Source: Lindgomyces ingoldianus (Eukaryota; Ascomycota; Dothideomycetes; Pleosporales; Lindgomycetaceae). From it: a DNA stretch of 64,000 nucleotides. Location of the stretch: NCBI RefSeq assembly GCF_010093535.1, contig NW_022985183.1, positions 1,039,359 through 1,103,358 on the forward strand, given 5' to 3'. Both the position numbers and the translations under genes were made by a program. The notes below the pieces were generated by a model that worked only from the letters and a program-made list of their open reading frames with translations, had not been told where the DNA came from and did no database searches. Shown here piece after piece: positions 23,390-37,414 of the stretch (positions are counted from its first letter, which is position 1; each line of letters begins with the position of its first letter).

Positions 23390-25807
23390 TTAGTAATAGC
23401 AACTTAATTATAAGTACTAATTAAAAAAGTAAAAAGAACCTACAAGTATATTTAATTTACTTAGGTTATTTATACTAATAGAATTTAAGATGCCTATAGT
23501 TGCCTTTAATACTATATTAGGTGCTGTAACAGACGCGCTAACATATTAATCTATAAAGACTATTTCTAGTAAGGTATTAACATAGCAATAATTAATTATA
23601 ATCTATTATATAATTTAATTTAAAATAGATGTTTTGTAGACACACTAGCTAATTGCTGTATTATAAAGCTAGTTAGGTTAAACATAGCTTTCTATAGTAA
23701 GTCTGTCTTTTCTTATTCTCTTTTATATTGCGCTTATAATGTGTTTAGGAATAGATTATTTATAAGGCTAAAGAAAAATAGTACATTATAATAACTATAA
23801 GTGTAAGGTTATAGTGTAAATACTTAATAACTTTATTATGTTACTTTATATACTTATAACTTAAATTAGAACTTATTCCTATAGCCTCTTTACACTAAAG
23901 AAGACCTTTATTAAATACATAGAGTAGCTATTTACTATATGCTGTAAGCTTTTTTACTCTAACTTTACACTTAGTAAGCCTATGCTTTAAATTATTAAGA
24001 AGGCGTTTTTAATTTTATAGAGCCTAGTTTTAAGCTAGCCTAGAGCTATAAAAGTAGTGCTGCTAGCATTAGGCTTTAACTTCTAGAGAGGTGCATGCTA
24101 GCCTTAACAACCTATTGCAAATACGCTAGTATATATAGAAGAAAAAGATTTTACGCTAGCCTAATAAGCAAAGCCTTACTAGTGTATTATTTAAATATAA
24201 GTAAAATTATAAGAGTAAACCTAATTTAGTATAGAACAGCATTAAATTTATTTCTATTATGCATGCTAATAAGCTATTAAATAGGCATATATATAAAAAA
24301 TTAAACATAGTAAGTTTAGCGTTATAATATTCTACTTTTATAAGAAGTAAGCTAAGGTCTTTTTTAAATAGAAGATATTTAAAATAGACATGTTACATAA
24401 GTGTGTGCGCAACTTTTTTTTTAATAAAATTATTTTTATATGCATGCTACTAAGACATAGCAAGAGTAAGTTAATTAAAACTCTATAGAAACATATTACT
24501 AATATTTTTATAGTATTTACTCTTACTAAAGTGCTTATAAATGTTAATTACTATAAAACATATTAAATTATATTTAAAAGACTCTTTAAACTATTTAAAA
24601 AGATTATAAAGTGTAATATTAAATAAAAACATATTTATAGAAGTAGATTTATAACTGTAACTGTAGACATAGATAGAAAGCAGATAGCTAGTAAGTAATC
24701 CTATTTAGCACTAGTCCTAGACTAGTCTCTAACGCAAGTATATAGAGTTTAGAATGTATCTAGCTAAGCTTAATCCTGTATAAAAAGATTAGCGCATTTA
24801 TTACATAAGCTGCATGCTTTTCTGCTATATACACTTCTATTAGAGCATCCTCTGTGCAGCAGGGACTAGAGATAAGACTGCTTACTATTAAATTATAATA
24901 GTAGACCTAATTACTGCAGTAGATAAAGATAAATACATTAAGCTCTATGCTAAACTTTAAAGTATAACTTTTTTATAACCTTACTTTTACTATCTAATAG
25001 TAATTTAATAGTACCCTACTTAGTATTACTTACTAGGCAAAGCATAAAAAGCACTTAGTAATTAAAGTAAGCATTAATAACACTTACTTTCTTCTTTTAA
25101 TTACTTTTATAAAGGCTTTGTAATATTATACTAATGCAGTAGAATAGATAGGCTTAAAGTTAAACTTATATAGTAAGTAACTTTATTTTCTACTAGCTGT
25201 TCTTAGGTACGTTCTCTAATTACCTTTAATAGACTTTATATACGCTGCTAATAACACTGTAGTGCTATAGCGCTTAACGCTTATAATTCTTTATAATATT
25301 AAGCCTAATTAATCTTTAGTATCTTTTATACTAATAAGAATACTTTTAGTGCTGCCTATTAGTATAATTTTACAGTCTATAAAAGTTCTACTTTTTTATA
25401 TTAAGTTTTAAAGTAATTATAGTTTAATTTATATTAAATACTTTATAACATTAAATGCTTAATAAGGTAGATATAATTAATCTTACTTAAAATAATAATA
25501 TTATCTTTGCTATAGATACTACTAAGTATCTTTGTTTTAACCCTACTATATTAACCTTCTAGAGTTAAACGAAGCAGTTAAACTTTTCTATATTATCTAC
25601 TTCTCTATTTAATGTTATAAAGAGCCCTTTAAAGAAACAGTATACTGTTTAGCTTTTATTTAATTAATATTTACAACTAATTTACTCTTGTAATAGCTTT
25701 ACTATATCTTTAAAAGTTACACTAGCAGCACTAAGGTATACGCTTTGCTTTATATACTTATAATAGCTATTTTAATATAATAAGTTCTTCTCTATTAACA
25801 GATATAG
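23390..25807. other. Unassigned, heavily mutated relic; possible coding remnant on the plus strand
   Basis: No terminal repeats or known domains were recognised. From about 23890 to 24880 one plus-strand frame shows fewer stops than chance would suggest in such AT-rich DNA. It has fairly long open runs (for example around 24380-24480 and 24780-24860) separated by single TAG/TAA codons, as expected of an old protein gene hit by RIP. The family is unknown to me. Confidence 0.4.
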
Positions 25808-26008
25808 TGTAAGGCTAGATGTTCTAGAACGGGCTAGTATAGCCTCACCTAACCTGTTTGGAGGTTATATAACCTGTGCTTTGTATATAAGCATAAATCC
25901 TAATAAGTAAGGCTTAGCAGCAATTTGTCTCTTTTATAATACACTTTTATCTTTCTCTAAAAGCTTGCTTTTAGTGCTATCTGTGCTACCTACTATTCTA
26001 TCTTTACA
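25808..26008 (+). repeat. 5' LTR of Gypsy-5 (201 bp)
   Basis: Begins TGTAAGGCTAGATGTTCTAG and ends CTATCTTTACA. Contains a TTTGTATATAAGCATAAATC block that may be its TATA region. Confidence 0.88.
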
Positions 26009-26049
26009 TTTAAATTGCTTTACAAGCTAGCATACTACTTAAGGGTAAC

Positions 26050-28075
26050 ATTCCTATGTAATAGTGTTAAAGCAAAACACTAGAAAAAAATTAAATGCAA
26101 CTAGCACTTAAAGACTACTTAAAAAGCTAGCTAAAACTACTACTTTTAGTAATACTTAACTAAGGTTAACACTAACGCAGAAAGAAATAGAGTAAGAAAT
26201 AAGTAAAAAAAATAATAAATTTTTTTATAAATTAAGCTTATTAAGCTATCTAAAAGGCGTTTAAGGCCTAGAAGGGATTAAAAGAGCTAGTGTAAGACTA
26301 AGTAACGCACAGTCTACCCCTGCAAATTAGGCTTTAGCAGAAGCCTATATCTAGCTGCAAGAGCAGCAGGAAGCGTAAAAACTAGCTAAAATAATAAAAA
26401 TTTATTATTAATTTAAAGGAAGTAATATAAACATGCTTAATAAGTTACTAACTAAAGTATTAAACATTATTATACTAAAACTTACTTAAGACTAAGTAAA
26501 CCTACTATGTTTTAAACTACTGCATTAATATAAAAAAAAATAAAGCAGACTATAACTAGTAGTGTAGGGATAATAAGAACTATTATTAAAAGAGTTTATT
26601 AAGCTTTATTTAAAAATTATAAAAGCTCTCTTTTAGCCTATAATATATTAATAAGATACTATAATTACTATAAAAAACACACTACACTTATTTAAAGCTT
26701 ATTAACCTATTATAGTTACTAATATAGTAAAATCTTAAAAATAAAATGCTTAATGCATTAAGTACTTTAGTAAAATAAAAAAGGGTAGCTTAGAATGCTA
26801 TAAAGAACTATAAATAATAACTTAACTAGTTTTTAACTAAACTTCTAGCCTACTTTAAGCTATTATAGACTAAAGTTAATAAGAAGAGCCTAAATAAAAT
26901 AATAGTAAACTTTAGTAGCATACTATCTAATAAGATTAAGCGTAATTTAATGTATATCTTATAAAGTAAGTAAAAGACACTAGCTTAGGTAGAAGAGTAG
27001 AGCAACATATCCTACTGCTACCTATAAAAGAGAAAAGGGCTAAAGTTAAAAAAGAAGAGAACATAAAAGTGTTCTACTTTACCTTTAGCTAATAAAAACC
27101 TAAAGAAGCTTAAAAAAAATTAAAAAAAGCCTTTAAGCTAAAAAAAAAGCTAAAAAAGGTAAAAATCTAATAAAATAAAGGTTACTTGCTAAAATTATAA
27201 GCAGCTAAGTTATATTTCCCTAGATTATTCTATAAAAAATAAAGATAAAAATAAGTCTAATAAGAATAAGTAGAAGAGAAAAAAGTAGAGCTAGAAAAAC
27301 TAAACTTCTTTCTTCTAGCCTATATTACTTTAAAAAGTAATAAAAAAGAGCTTAAAAACCTTTAAAACTTATTATACTTAAAAATGTTAACTTTATTATT
27401 AGTAATAGTAAGCATAAAGTTATTAAAAGACCTTTAGGCTGTAGTAAACAAAGAAGCTTAATTAAATATCCTATCTACTATAATAGCTAAGGAGTAGGAT
27501 CTTAAGATTAAGCCTCTACTAAGCGTCTTTTTAAAGGCACTTAATAGATTAGACTTTACTATCTATAGCTTTATAGTTATAAACATAAAGATTATAAACT
27601 TTTAAGAAAGAGTTTAGACTTATAAGGTACTATTTATAGTAATAAACTTAAAAAAACTTTTAATATATTTAAGTTTACTTTAAATTAATTAGTTTAATTA
27701 AAGCTAAACTTTTATATAAAACATATATTATTTAAGAGCGTAAAGAACTATAGTGTGCTAAAGCACACAAAAGTAGCCTTAGAAGACACAGCAGAGTTTA
27801 AGTAAACTATATAAAGTCTTAATACAGATGTCTATGTCTATAGTGTACTATCTAATAACACTAAAGATTCTTTAAGACCTGTAGAGCTTAAGTTAAGACT
27901 AGAGTATAAAAAATATGCAGATGTAGTTAAGTCTAATAAGATGTTAAAAGTACTACTATATAGCTTATAAAATCTAGCTATTAAGCTAAAGAAAGTAACA
28001 AAGCTTTCTTACTAACTACTATATAACTTATTAGAGTATAAGTTACAGCATTTTTATAAATATATTAATAATTAT
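26050..28075 (+). pseudogene. Gypsy-5 gag/protease region (degenerate)
   Basis: This is assigned by position between the 5' LTR and the RT. It is Lys/Glu-rich coding-like sequence with many TAA/TAG stops. No zinc knuckle or protease motif was recognised with confidence. Confidence 0.45.
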
Positions 28076-31000
28076 TTATAGAAAGAGTAAATTTAGAAGT
28101 CTAAGTCTTTTATAAAAGCTCTAATTCTATTTATAAAAAAATAAAAAGTTAAAGCTCTATGTAGATTATAAAGGCCTAAACTAAATTATAATAAAAAATT
28201 ATTACCTACTACTACTTATTTTAGAATTTCTTAAAAAACTTAGGAAGGCAAAGTAGTATATAAAGCTAGTTATTTATAATGCGTACTATATAACGTACTT
28301 TATAGGCAAGTTGCTTACACACCTAAGTTACTTACTTTTACTAAGACTCTACTACACTACTTTTTTTACACTAATGCATTTCTAATAACACTACTTAAAT
28401 ATGTTAAAAGAATGTTAGATGCAGCTTACACTTTAGGCTTTTAAATAAAACATAACACTTTTTAAGTAACACACTGCAGCTATTTATAGAGTTTTTTAAA
28501 AAATAATAAGTAACTAACACACTAGATAACTTTTTTAAGCTAATTATATAGCTAACTTATAAAAGCTAAATAATAACAAGGAGTAAGTAATTATTTAGCA
28601 TATACTTAAGCTAAATGCGCAAGGATTTCCCTCTTAGCTAGCAGCTATAGCTAATATAGCTAATTCTTTACACGCTAAGCATAATATAGGCTATGTTAGC
28701 ATAAACTAGCTTAATATATTTATTAAGTGTTACTTAAAGATTAAAGTAAAGTTTAAGTATAAGTATAACTATAAAATAGCTTTTTATAAAATCTTTATAG
28801 TAATTTAAAGCTAGTTTAACTTTATAAAAAATATTAAAGCTAAGTATAGCATCTAAGATAATAACATGTATAACTTTAAGAAGATAAGGTTTATAATAGG
28901 CTAGATATCTACTAGAGCAGTTATTATAAGTTTAGAGAGATAAGAATAGCTAAAAGCAGTCTAGCTAGGCAACTAGAAGTAGACAACAGCTATTAAGGGA
29001 ATTAATGCTAAAAAGTAGGCTATTCTGCTTTTTATTATCTTTTAAGGTAGCAACTACCTTTTAAACTAGTATAAAAAGAAAAATCTACTTTAAGATTAAG
29101 TTATTATAATCTCTAAGCACAGCTAAACTACTAATTAGCTTAGTCTAGACTAGTTAAAGCACTTTAATGCGCATATAAAGAAGTGTACTGTTAGTAGCTA
29201 CTATCTGCTAGTTATTAATAGCTATAAGAGCTATAACTTACTTTATTTTTAGTAATACTATAAAAATAACAAAATTATTACTATTTACATGCCTTTTTAC
29301 TTATTACACTTTTTATAGCTACTTAATGTAGGTTGTTTTGCTCTTTTAAAAAAGATATATAAGTGTTAAGCTAAAAACCTTATGCGTAACTAAATTACTT
29401 ATATTATAAAAATAAAGTTTTTACTATGCTTTAAAGTAGCCTATAATGCTATAATTACTTTTAGTAATATTTAAAAAAGGTTTTAAGGCGCTAGATTAGT
29501 TCTTTTTAACCTATAATAAGTTATAATAGGCCTTAATGTAAAGTTATGCGCTTTATTACTACTACTACTTATATATAATAAGCCCTAGTAGTTATAAACT
29601 CTAAGTAATACCTTAGAACTTAAGTTATAATTAATGCTTATAAAAATTAAAATTTAGAAGTATATAAATAGTTTACTAACTTTTATAGTTAAGGCATTTA
29701 AAAAAGTTTTAAAGAGGGCAGTAATAATTACACATAAGCTAGTGTTAGCATAATAGGAAATTACTAAGCTTTAAGCAGCTAATAAGGCTGCTATGTAAGA
29801 TAAATTACATAAAAAAAGTAAATTAAAGTAGAAAAAACCTTAATAATTTAAAAAAGCTTACACTTAACAGCTCTAAAAAAGTTTAAAGCGCGCAGTAATA
29901 AAAAAAAGGTAAAGAAGCAGGTGTAAGCTAAAGTAGGTAAGCTATTCTAAAAGCGCTGCAGACAGTGCAATTAGACTAGGCATAACACATAAATATGTAA
30001 GTAAGAAGCAGAAGTAGTATCTAAATAGTATTCTAGGCTGTACTGTACTATATAGTGCTAGAGCGGGTTGTTATAGGCTATAATAGAGTTTGTTAGGGTG
30101 GGGTCTTAGCAAAAGTAAGCGACTTAGGTGTGTAAGCAACTCGCCTATGAAGTACGTTATTATATATTTATAAAAAAAATAAGTAAAAGACAGCATTCTA
30201 GACTTAATATAGTTATTTTAAGTACTAAGTTATGCTTTTTAGTTTTACTAATGCTTTTACAACTTTCTAGGCTTATATTAACTAAGCTCTAGTAGGGTTA
30301 GTTAATATAACATATATTATGTACCTTAATAATATTCTAGTCTATTTTAAAATAGAACAGAAACAAGTTATTTATATTAAAAAAGTGCTATGAAAATTAT
30401 ATAAAGTAAAACTATTTTAAAAACTTAGTAAGTATAAATTTTACACGCAGAAGACTAAGTACCTAAGGTATATAGTTTACTTAAAAACAAGTTAAAGTTA
30501 ATTTTTTAAAGATTAAGATAATTTAAAAGTAGCTAATGCTAAAGACTATTTAGAATTTTTATGTTTTTATAAGGTTTATAAACTACTATAGGCAGTTTAT
30601 TACTAACTTCTCCTTAATTACTCTGCCTCTTACTAAGCTAACCTAGAAAAGCCTAGACATAGTAAAAAGTAGTTAAGAGTAAAAGGAAGAAAAAAGTTAA
30701 AAGCTTAATATTAGTTCTAAAAGTAAAGTAGCCTTCTAAAAGCTTTAAAACTTATTCTTTAAAGTTCTTATATTAGCTTATTTTAATGCTAATAAAAAAA
30801 CTAAAGTAAAAGTTAACACTTTAAAGGGTGTAATTTATAGCATTTTAAGCTAATTAGTCTTAAATAAGACTAAAAAGGCTTAATAAAAGCTAATTAGCTT
30901 TTTTTTAAAAAAAAAAGTAAAGCTAAGTATAATTATAATACCTATTATAAGAAGTTACTTACTATTAATAAAAGTTTAGCATATTAGCAACATTACTTTT

Positions 31001-31090
31001 AAAGTTTACTATTTAAACTTTTTATAGACTAAAATACTACAACAGTTTATAAATAATCTGTAAAAGCAAAGCTTGCTTAGAGCAATAGTT
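28076..31090 (+). pseudogene. Gypsy-5 RT/RNase H remnant, split by A3
   Basis: Before A3 the frame reads ALILFIKK and LCRL near 28118-28165, the family's early RT motifs. After A3, from about 30160, it reads PFSF-type sequence and the active-site box YLNN at 30322-30333, with both Asp codons changed to Asn. RNase H can be followed to about 31060, where it is cut short close to the 3' LTR. Integrase is missing. Confidence 0.8.
28293..30157 (+). mobile_element. A3: complete family A Fot1/pogo-like transposon (1865 bp), nested in Gypsy-5
   Basis: Inverted repeats are at both ends with target TA at 28291-28292 and 30158-30159. This is one of the most mutated A copies. Even CT and CC dinucleotides conserved elsewhere have changed (TTTTTTTACAC near 28360 against CCTTCCTACAC in A2). 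The transposase follows the A1 order, with Asn at the catalytic positions (for example VINSY near 29213). Confidence 0.93.
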
Positions 31091-31106
31091 AGCACATTAA
31101 GGTAGG

Positions 31107-31307
31107 TGTAAGGCTAGATGTTCTAGAGCGGGCTAGTATAGCCTCCCCTGACTTGTTTAGAGGTCACATGACCTGTGCTTTGTATATAAGCATAAATCCT
31201 AATCAGCAAGGCTTAGCAGTAATTTGTCTCTTTTATAATACACTTCTATCTTTCTTTAAAAGCTTGCTTTTAGTGCTATCTATGCTACTTACTATTCTAT
31301 CTTTATA
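31107..31307 (+). repeat. 3' LTR of Gypsy-5 (201 bp)
   Basis: Same unit as 25808-26008. It ends CTATCTTTATA, where the terminal CA has become TA. Its left half keeps AGAGCGGGC, CCCCTGACTTG and GGTCACATGACC. Confidence 0.88.
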
Positions 31308-31993
31308 GTAGGTTATTTAGGTTAAAAAATAGTTTATAATAATTTTTATAAATTATTTTATTTTAAGTTACTTAAAACTTATTTAATAAGTTCTTATATT
31401 AGCTTTAACTATAATATAACTTTATTTTTTATAGTTACTTTTATTTTTTTAAGTATTTCGTTACACCTTTTTTTTTTTAGCTAGCTTAGTAGTTTTCTAA
31501 TATCCTCTATATAAGGCCTATAGGTATTAATAGCATTTCTAGGTTCTAAGTCCCCACACACTTCTATATGCCTCTAAGTAAATTCCTACTATATTTAAAC
31601 CTATTGTCTTGCCTGCGCTGTTACATAGTTGTAGCATAATGCTTAGCAAATTAGTATTAGATAGGTAATAGACATATAATAATAATATTTAACTATAGCA
31701 TGTAACTAATTATAGCCTATAACTAAGCATAGCTAATACTAATCTCTAACACACTAATATAGCTAAAAAGATATAAAATAAATATAGCTAACTATAATTT
31801 AAATATGTTTTATATAACATATACTAAAGTAAACTACATATAAATTAATATAAAAGTATACTTATATTAAGTATACATTTTTTCAAAAAAATATAAAAAA
31901 TATATAAACTAATAAAAAAATGATAAAGTAACTAATTAGTATATTTTAAAAAAATTTTTTACTTAACTTTATAATTTATAAACTTAAATATAC
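31308..31993. other. Unassigned AT-rich spacer
   Basis: Extremely AT-rich, with no motif recognised. It keeps a few TCA and TGA triplets (for example TTTTTTCAAAAA near 31888 and ATGATAAAG near 31920), so part of it may not have been a repeat. Confidence 0.5.
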
Positions 31994-32071
31994 TAACGTA
32001 CCTAACAGGTTGGCCAGCTACTTTTGCTAAGCCTCTAATACACTCTACCTATCTACATAATGCTTTAACAA

Positions 32072-32389
32072 TGTCACGGTATCCTCCCCAGATCCTAGAC
32101 ATAACTGTATTAGACGCGTACTAGAGTATTATTAGTGCACGTCTAACACAAACACAACACAACATAGACATAAACTTAAGCATAAACTACCTTAACACTA
32201 ACTAAACCTAAAATAGGCTTAATTTATACTTAAAGCACTTAGACTTCTAAGCTAAGTATTTAATTACTAATTTTTTTCTAAACTTTCTTATTCCTTACAC
32301 AACGTCTTATACCTACTATAATACCTTATATAGTAATTAAACTAGACCTCTGTAAAGCTCTATAACCTTACTTATGTATAATTATAACA
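32072..32389 (+). repeat. 5' LTR of Gypsy-3 (318 bp)
   Basis: Begins TGTCACGGTATCCTCCCCAG (clean) and ends ATAATTATAACA (mutated from CACAATTGTGACA as seen in other copies). Confidence 0.94.
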
Positions 32390-32399
32390 TTATGTTGTA

Positions 32400-35300
32400 T
32401 TAAAACTTTAGCTAAGAATAGCCTTTAAATTTAATTTAATAAGCTTAGTACTTATATAACTCTAAGCTATTAAAGTAAGCTAAAAAGCCTTTTAAAAAGC
32501 GCTTACTTTATAAAAAAGCTGCTATGTTATAAACTTAAAAGCTTTTTAAAAAGACTTTAAAGAACAGCTTTATGTTATTAAGTAGTCTGTTTCTGCCTTA
32601 ACTTCTGTTATAGTAGTAGAAACTAAGAACTTACTAGCCTTAAAGCTTACTTAAAAGTCTAGAGATAGCTTAACTTTTTTCTATCTAATGCTGCCTATAA
32701 CTTATAACTTTTCTAACTTAGTAATAAAATCTAACTAACTCTCTAATCCCTTACTGTTTAATAAAAAATAGAAAGACTTACTTTTCTTTTTACATAAGCT
32801 TTAATATAAACTTAAAGAAAACATAGACTAATTCCCCTTTAAACACTTTTAGTTACTATATGCCTACTTTTAACTTAACTACAACATAATAGCCTTAATT
32901 AACTTACTAATAAATAAGGATATTATTAACTTAGATTAATTTATAGTATTTTTATAAGTAACTTATAAAGACTTAAATAAAAAGTTAACAGCCCTAAGTT
33001 ACCTAAACACTTTATAATAAAAAAAAAGCTTTACTTTACACTTTACTAAGTTCTACTAACTTATATCTAATATAGGCCTAAATAAAATAAGTTTAATTAT
33101 AGCTTTATATAACTCCCTCTTAACTAAACTGCAACGCGCTATAGTAGGAAAACCCCTTTTAAACAACCTTAACGCGTATGTAAACCTAATTACTACCTAT
33201 AATAATAACATAAAGTTCCTTCTTATATAAGCTCTAATACACCTCTAAACTAGCGCAGTTATAAATAAACACTTTAACATAATAGAAATTAATTTAAATT
33301 ATGCTTTAGTTAGTTCTAAAAAGTGTAAAGATTATAAAAAAAAAAGTTAATACTTTAAGTGCAATAAGTATAGTTATATTTTCTAAAACTGCTTTATTTC
33401 TTTTCTTTAAGTTTATATAAGTAGTGCTACTAGCACTTATTAAAAATTTTTACTATTTTAATTTTATTTTTATAAGGGCTTTAACTTATTTTTAAGCTTT
33501 AATTTTTTTTACTACTCTTAACATAGCTGCAGCTATAGTAGTAAAAGCCTGTAAAAAGGCTTATCCTAGGGCTAAGTTGCCCTCTAGGACTAATTTAACA
33601 CTAGATCTTTACTAACTTATAAGCTAAGTCCTCTACTAATAATTAAAAGCACTAAGTTAATATTTTTATATATTTATAATAAGAAACTATATTAGCCTTA
33701 ATATAAGCTTTTATTAACTTAGAAGTAAATAGCATAGGTTATATTAATAAAAAACTAGCGCGTAAACTAAATCTTTAATTAACACTACTTACCTAAATAA
33801 TTTACTTAACTAAATTTAATAAAAAATAACTTAAAAAAGGTTTTATTTTTTGTACTATAACTATTATAATTACCTACTAACACTATAAAGAGCAGATTAA
33901 ACTCTATATAATAAACATAGAATGTTATAACCTAATTTTATAACAACTATAGCTGTATTAGCATAAGGTTGCCTTTAATTACTAAAAGTAAGTTTTAAAC
34001 TTTAACTTTTTTTAATGCTAAGATATATGCTTACGCTTATACCTAAATAACACTTAAATAGCACTTAATATAGAAGGTTTCTAGACCTACTTCTTAATAA
34101 CCTAAAAAAAAACTACTTAAGTAAGGCTAATAAGCTAGGCCTTTTACTAAAATAGGCTATATAAAATAATTTAATAACTGCTTAAACTTAAAAAAAAAAA
34201 GCCTTTAAAAAACTTTTACTTACTTAATTTAAACATAAACTAGGACTTAAACAGTAGATAGACATCTGCTATATAGAACCTGCTCTGTTTATAACTCTAG
34301 CTTAATAACTAGATTATAAAATCTACATAGTTATAATTTCTAATATAGACTAAGCTTTAGCTTTTTAAAAATGCACTAACTTAAAGATAATAGTCTTTTA
34401 AAACTACTATAACTTATTATATGTCTTTTTTTAAGATAAGTCTAATAAGCTTTTAATACAACGTCTGTATAATTACTAGATAACCCTTAAGCCTAGTAAA
34501 TAACCTAGTTATAGGCTACTGTATAAGATGTTGCTAAACAAATTAAAAGTGCTCTAAAAATACCTTAATAAGAACCTAAAAAAAGAGTTTATTTAAGCTA
34601 GCTTTTTACTAGTAGTGTTACCTATACTATTTATAAAGAAACTTAGAAGTAGGCTTTAAATCTGTGTTAACTACTAAAAACTAAATACTATTACTATTAA
34701 AAACTAATACTTAATTTCTTTTTTATAGGAAACTCTAAGCTAACTAAGTAAAGTAAAGTATTTTATAAAGTTAGATATTATTACTGCCTTTAATAAGCTA
34801 AAAATAGTAAAGGGCAATAAGTAGCTAACAGCGTTTTAGACTTAATATAAACTATTTAAGTACCTAGTAATGCCCTTTAGCTTAGCTAACACGCTTAGTA
34901 CTTTTTAACATTTTATAAATAACTTACTTTAACCCTACTTAGATGTGTTCTGCACTGTGTATATTAATAATATTCTAATCTACAGTAATAGCCTTTTAGA
35001 GCACAAACAGCATGTACGCCTAGTACTAAAGGCTATAAAAGAAGCAGGTCTATAACTTAATATAGACAAATGTAAGTTCTACTAATTAAAGGTTATATAT
35101 TTAAGATATGTAATCTCTATAAATAGCATTTAAATAGACCCTATTAAAGTTTAGACTGTACTAGATTAGTAATACTTAAAGAATATAAAAGATGTTTAAG
35201 CTTTTATAGAATTTACTAACTTTTACTAATAATTTATTAATAACTTTTTATAGCTAGTAAGCTTTATAATTACACTTACTAAAAAAGAAATTTAATTTAA

Positions 35301-37395
35301 CTTTAACTTAAATTACTAAGAGTCTTTTAACTAGCTAAAAAAAGCTTTTACTAAAGCCTTAATACTCTACTACTTTAACTTTAAACTACTAATACTTATA
35401 GAAGCTAATGCCTTAGACTACATAGTAGTAGAAGTTCTCTTCTAGACTAAGCTAGACAGGACTATTAGGCCTATTACATACTTCTTAAAAAGAATAAGCC
35501 TTACAAAAGGTAATTATAAGATCTATAACAAAAAATTACTTACTATAGTACGCTACTTTAAATAATAGCAACCTAAACTAGAAGGTGCAGCGCATCTAAT
35601 ATAGGTCTTATTTAACTATAAGAACTTATAGTACTTTGTAACTATAAAACAACTTAGCTACTAATAAGCTTATTAGTTTAAATATCTATTCTATTTTAAT
35701 TTTAAGATTACTTATTATCCTAGTTAAGATAGAGGGAAACTAGATGCTTTTATAAGGCAATTTTAAAACGTCCCTGCTTAAAAAGAAGTGTAAAAGGCTT
35801 AACACTAAACTTTACTTTAACTTAAGCTATTTTTAGACCTTAACTTAAATAAGACAAATTAGATAATTAATTAAATTATTACTAATAAGTATTTAAATAA
35901 TAAATTTATCTAAGAAACTTTAGACCTACTCTAAAACAGCGCTAGTTAGTTAAAGAAGGTAACACTAGCTAACTATAAAAACTAAAATAGTAAGCTGTAT
36001 TACTATAACTAACTTATAATCTTTAATTCTAATAAACTAAGAATTAAACTACTTTAAATTATATATAACTTGCCTATTAAAAGACACTTAAGCAGAGAAA
36101 AGACTCTTAACCTACTACAGAGAGAGTACTACTAGCCCTACATGTTCTATACTATATGCTAATACGTATTATGTTGCTATACTTGCTATAAAGTAAAGGC
36201 CTCTTAAAAAAAGTATAATAGCCTACTTAAACTGCTTCTAATCTCTAAATAAGCTTAGAAAGACATATTAATTAATTTTATTATAGACCTACTTTTATCT
36301 AAAAAGTATATAAATATTATAGTAGTTATTAATTACTTAACTAAGTATTAACACTTAATACTATGTTCTTTTATAACTGCCCCTAATATAGCCTAGTTAT
36401 TCTACTAATATGTATAAGTTTACTATAGCCTGCCTAACATAATTATATTAGACAGAGGTACATAGTTTATCTTAGCTTTCTAGAACAAACTCTATAAACA
36501 GCTTTAAATTGTCCTTTATCTATTTATAGCTTTTTACCTAAAGACTAACAGCTAGACTAAAAACGCAAATACTATAATAAAATAAGTCCTATAAGTGTAT
36601 ATAAACTACTAGTAAGACAACTAGGTAAAATAGTTAGCTATAGCATAGTTTAAAGCTAATAATATAACATTTAAATTAACATAAGTATCTTTATTCTTAG
36701 TAAACTACAAATACTACCTTTAAATAGAATTTAAACTACTTTTAAATACCCCCTAACTAACTTATTAATTTATATAAGTAATAGATGTAAATAGACTTAT
36801 TAATAAAATCTAAAATATATCTAAATATGTTTATAAAAAGCTTACATAGGCTTAAGCTTTTTAATAAGAGTACGTAAACTAATTCTAAACCCCTACCTCT
36901 GCGTATACAGCTAGTAAAAAGGTCTAGCTAGACACTAGAAATATCTAAATAAACTAATAATTAAAGAAACTTAATTAAAAGAACCTTAGCCTCTTTATAG
37001 TAGCTTATATAGTTTTATTACATACTTACTAATTAATCCTACCTAACAGCATAAAGATACACCCTGTGTTCCATGTATTGTTGCTGCGCTAAGTAGCCTC
37101 TAAATCTAACTATCTACCTAGACAGCTAAACTTGCTACTTAAACCTGTTATTATAAATAATAAACTAGAATATGTTGTAGAAAATGTTAAATAGATCTAG
37201 TTTAACAAAAAAAAACATATCTATAAATACTTTATAAAATAGACTAGATACAACAAACTGTTATAAGAACCTGTAGGAGCCTTATAAAAGAACTCTGTAG
37301 TAACCTAATTCTATGCCTAATATCTATCTAAACTAAACCTATACCCTAATAAAGACAACCTAATGCTAGAACTACTAATGTAAAGGATTTTCTTC
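32400..37395 (+). pseudogene. Gypsy-3 gag-pol remnant
   Basis: In order: Gag, with a degraded CCHC zinc knuckle near 33352-33395 (FKCNKYSYIF, then NC); protease-like region about 33450-34050; RT about 34200-35250 with box YINN at 34960-34971; RNase H about 35350-35750; integrase about 36050-37000; and a chromodomain-like tail about 37160-37300. Frame and motifs match Gypsy-4 nearly residue for residue between stops. Both RT Asp codons are Asn. No open frame of useful length remains. Confidence 0.9.
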
Positions 37396-37414
37396 TTAAT
37401 AAGGGGGGGGGTAC

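Larger units (their letters stand above)
25808..31307 (+). mobile_element. Gypsy-5: Ty3/gypsy element with 201-bp LTRs, internally deleted, holding A3
   Basis: Two 201-bp LTRs bracket gag-like sequence and a partial RT/RNase H. Without A3 (1867 bp including one TA) the element is about 3.6 kb, too short for a full gypsy. RNase H runs almost straight into the 3' LTR with no integrase visible. The flanks (ATAG before, GTAG after) are compatible with a 4-bp target duplication hit by one G-to-A change, but this is weak. Confidence 0.85.
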
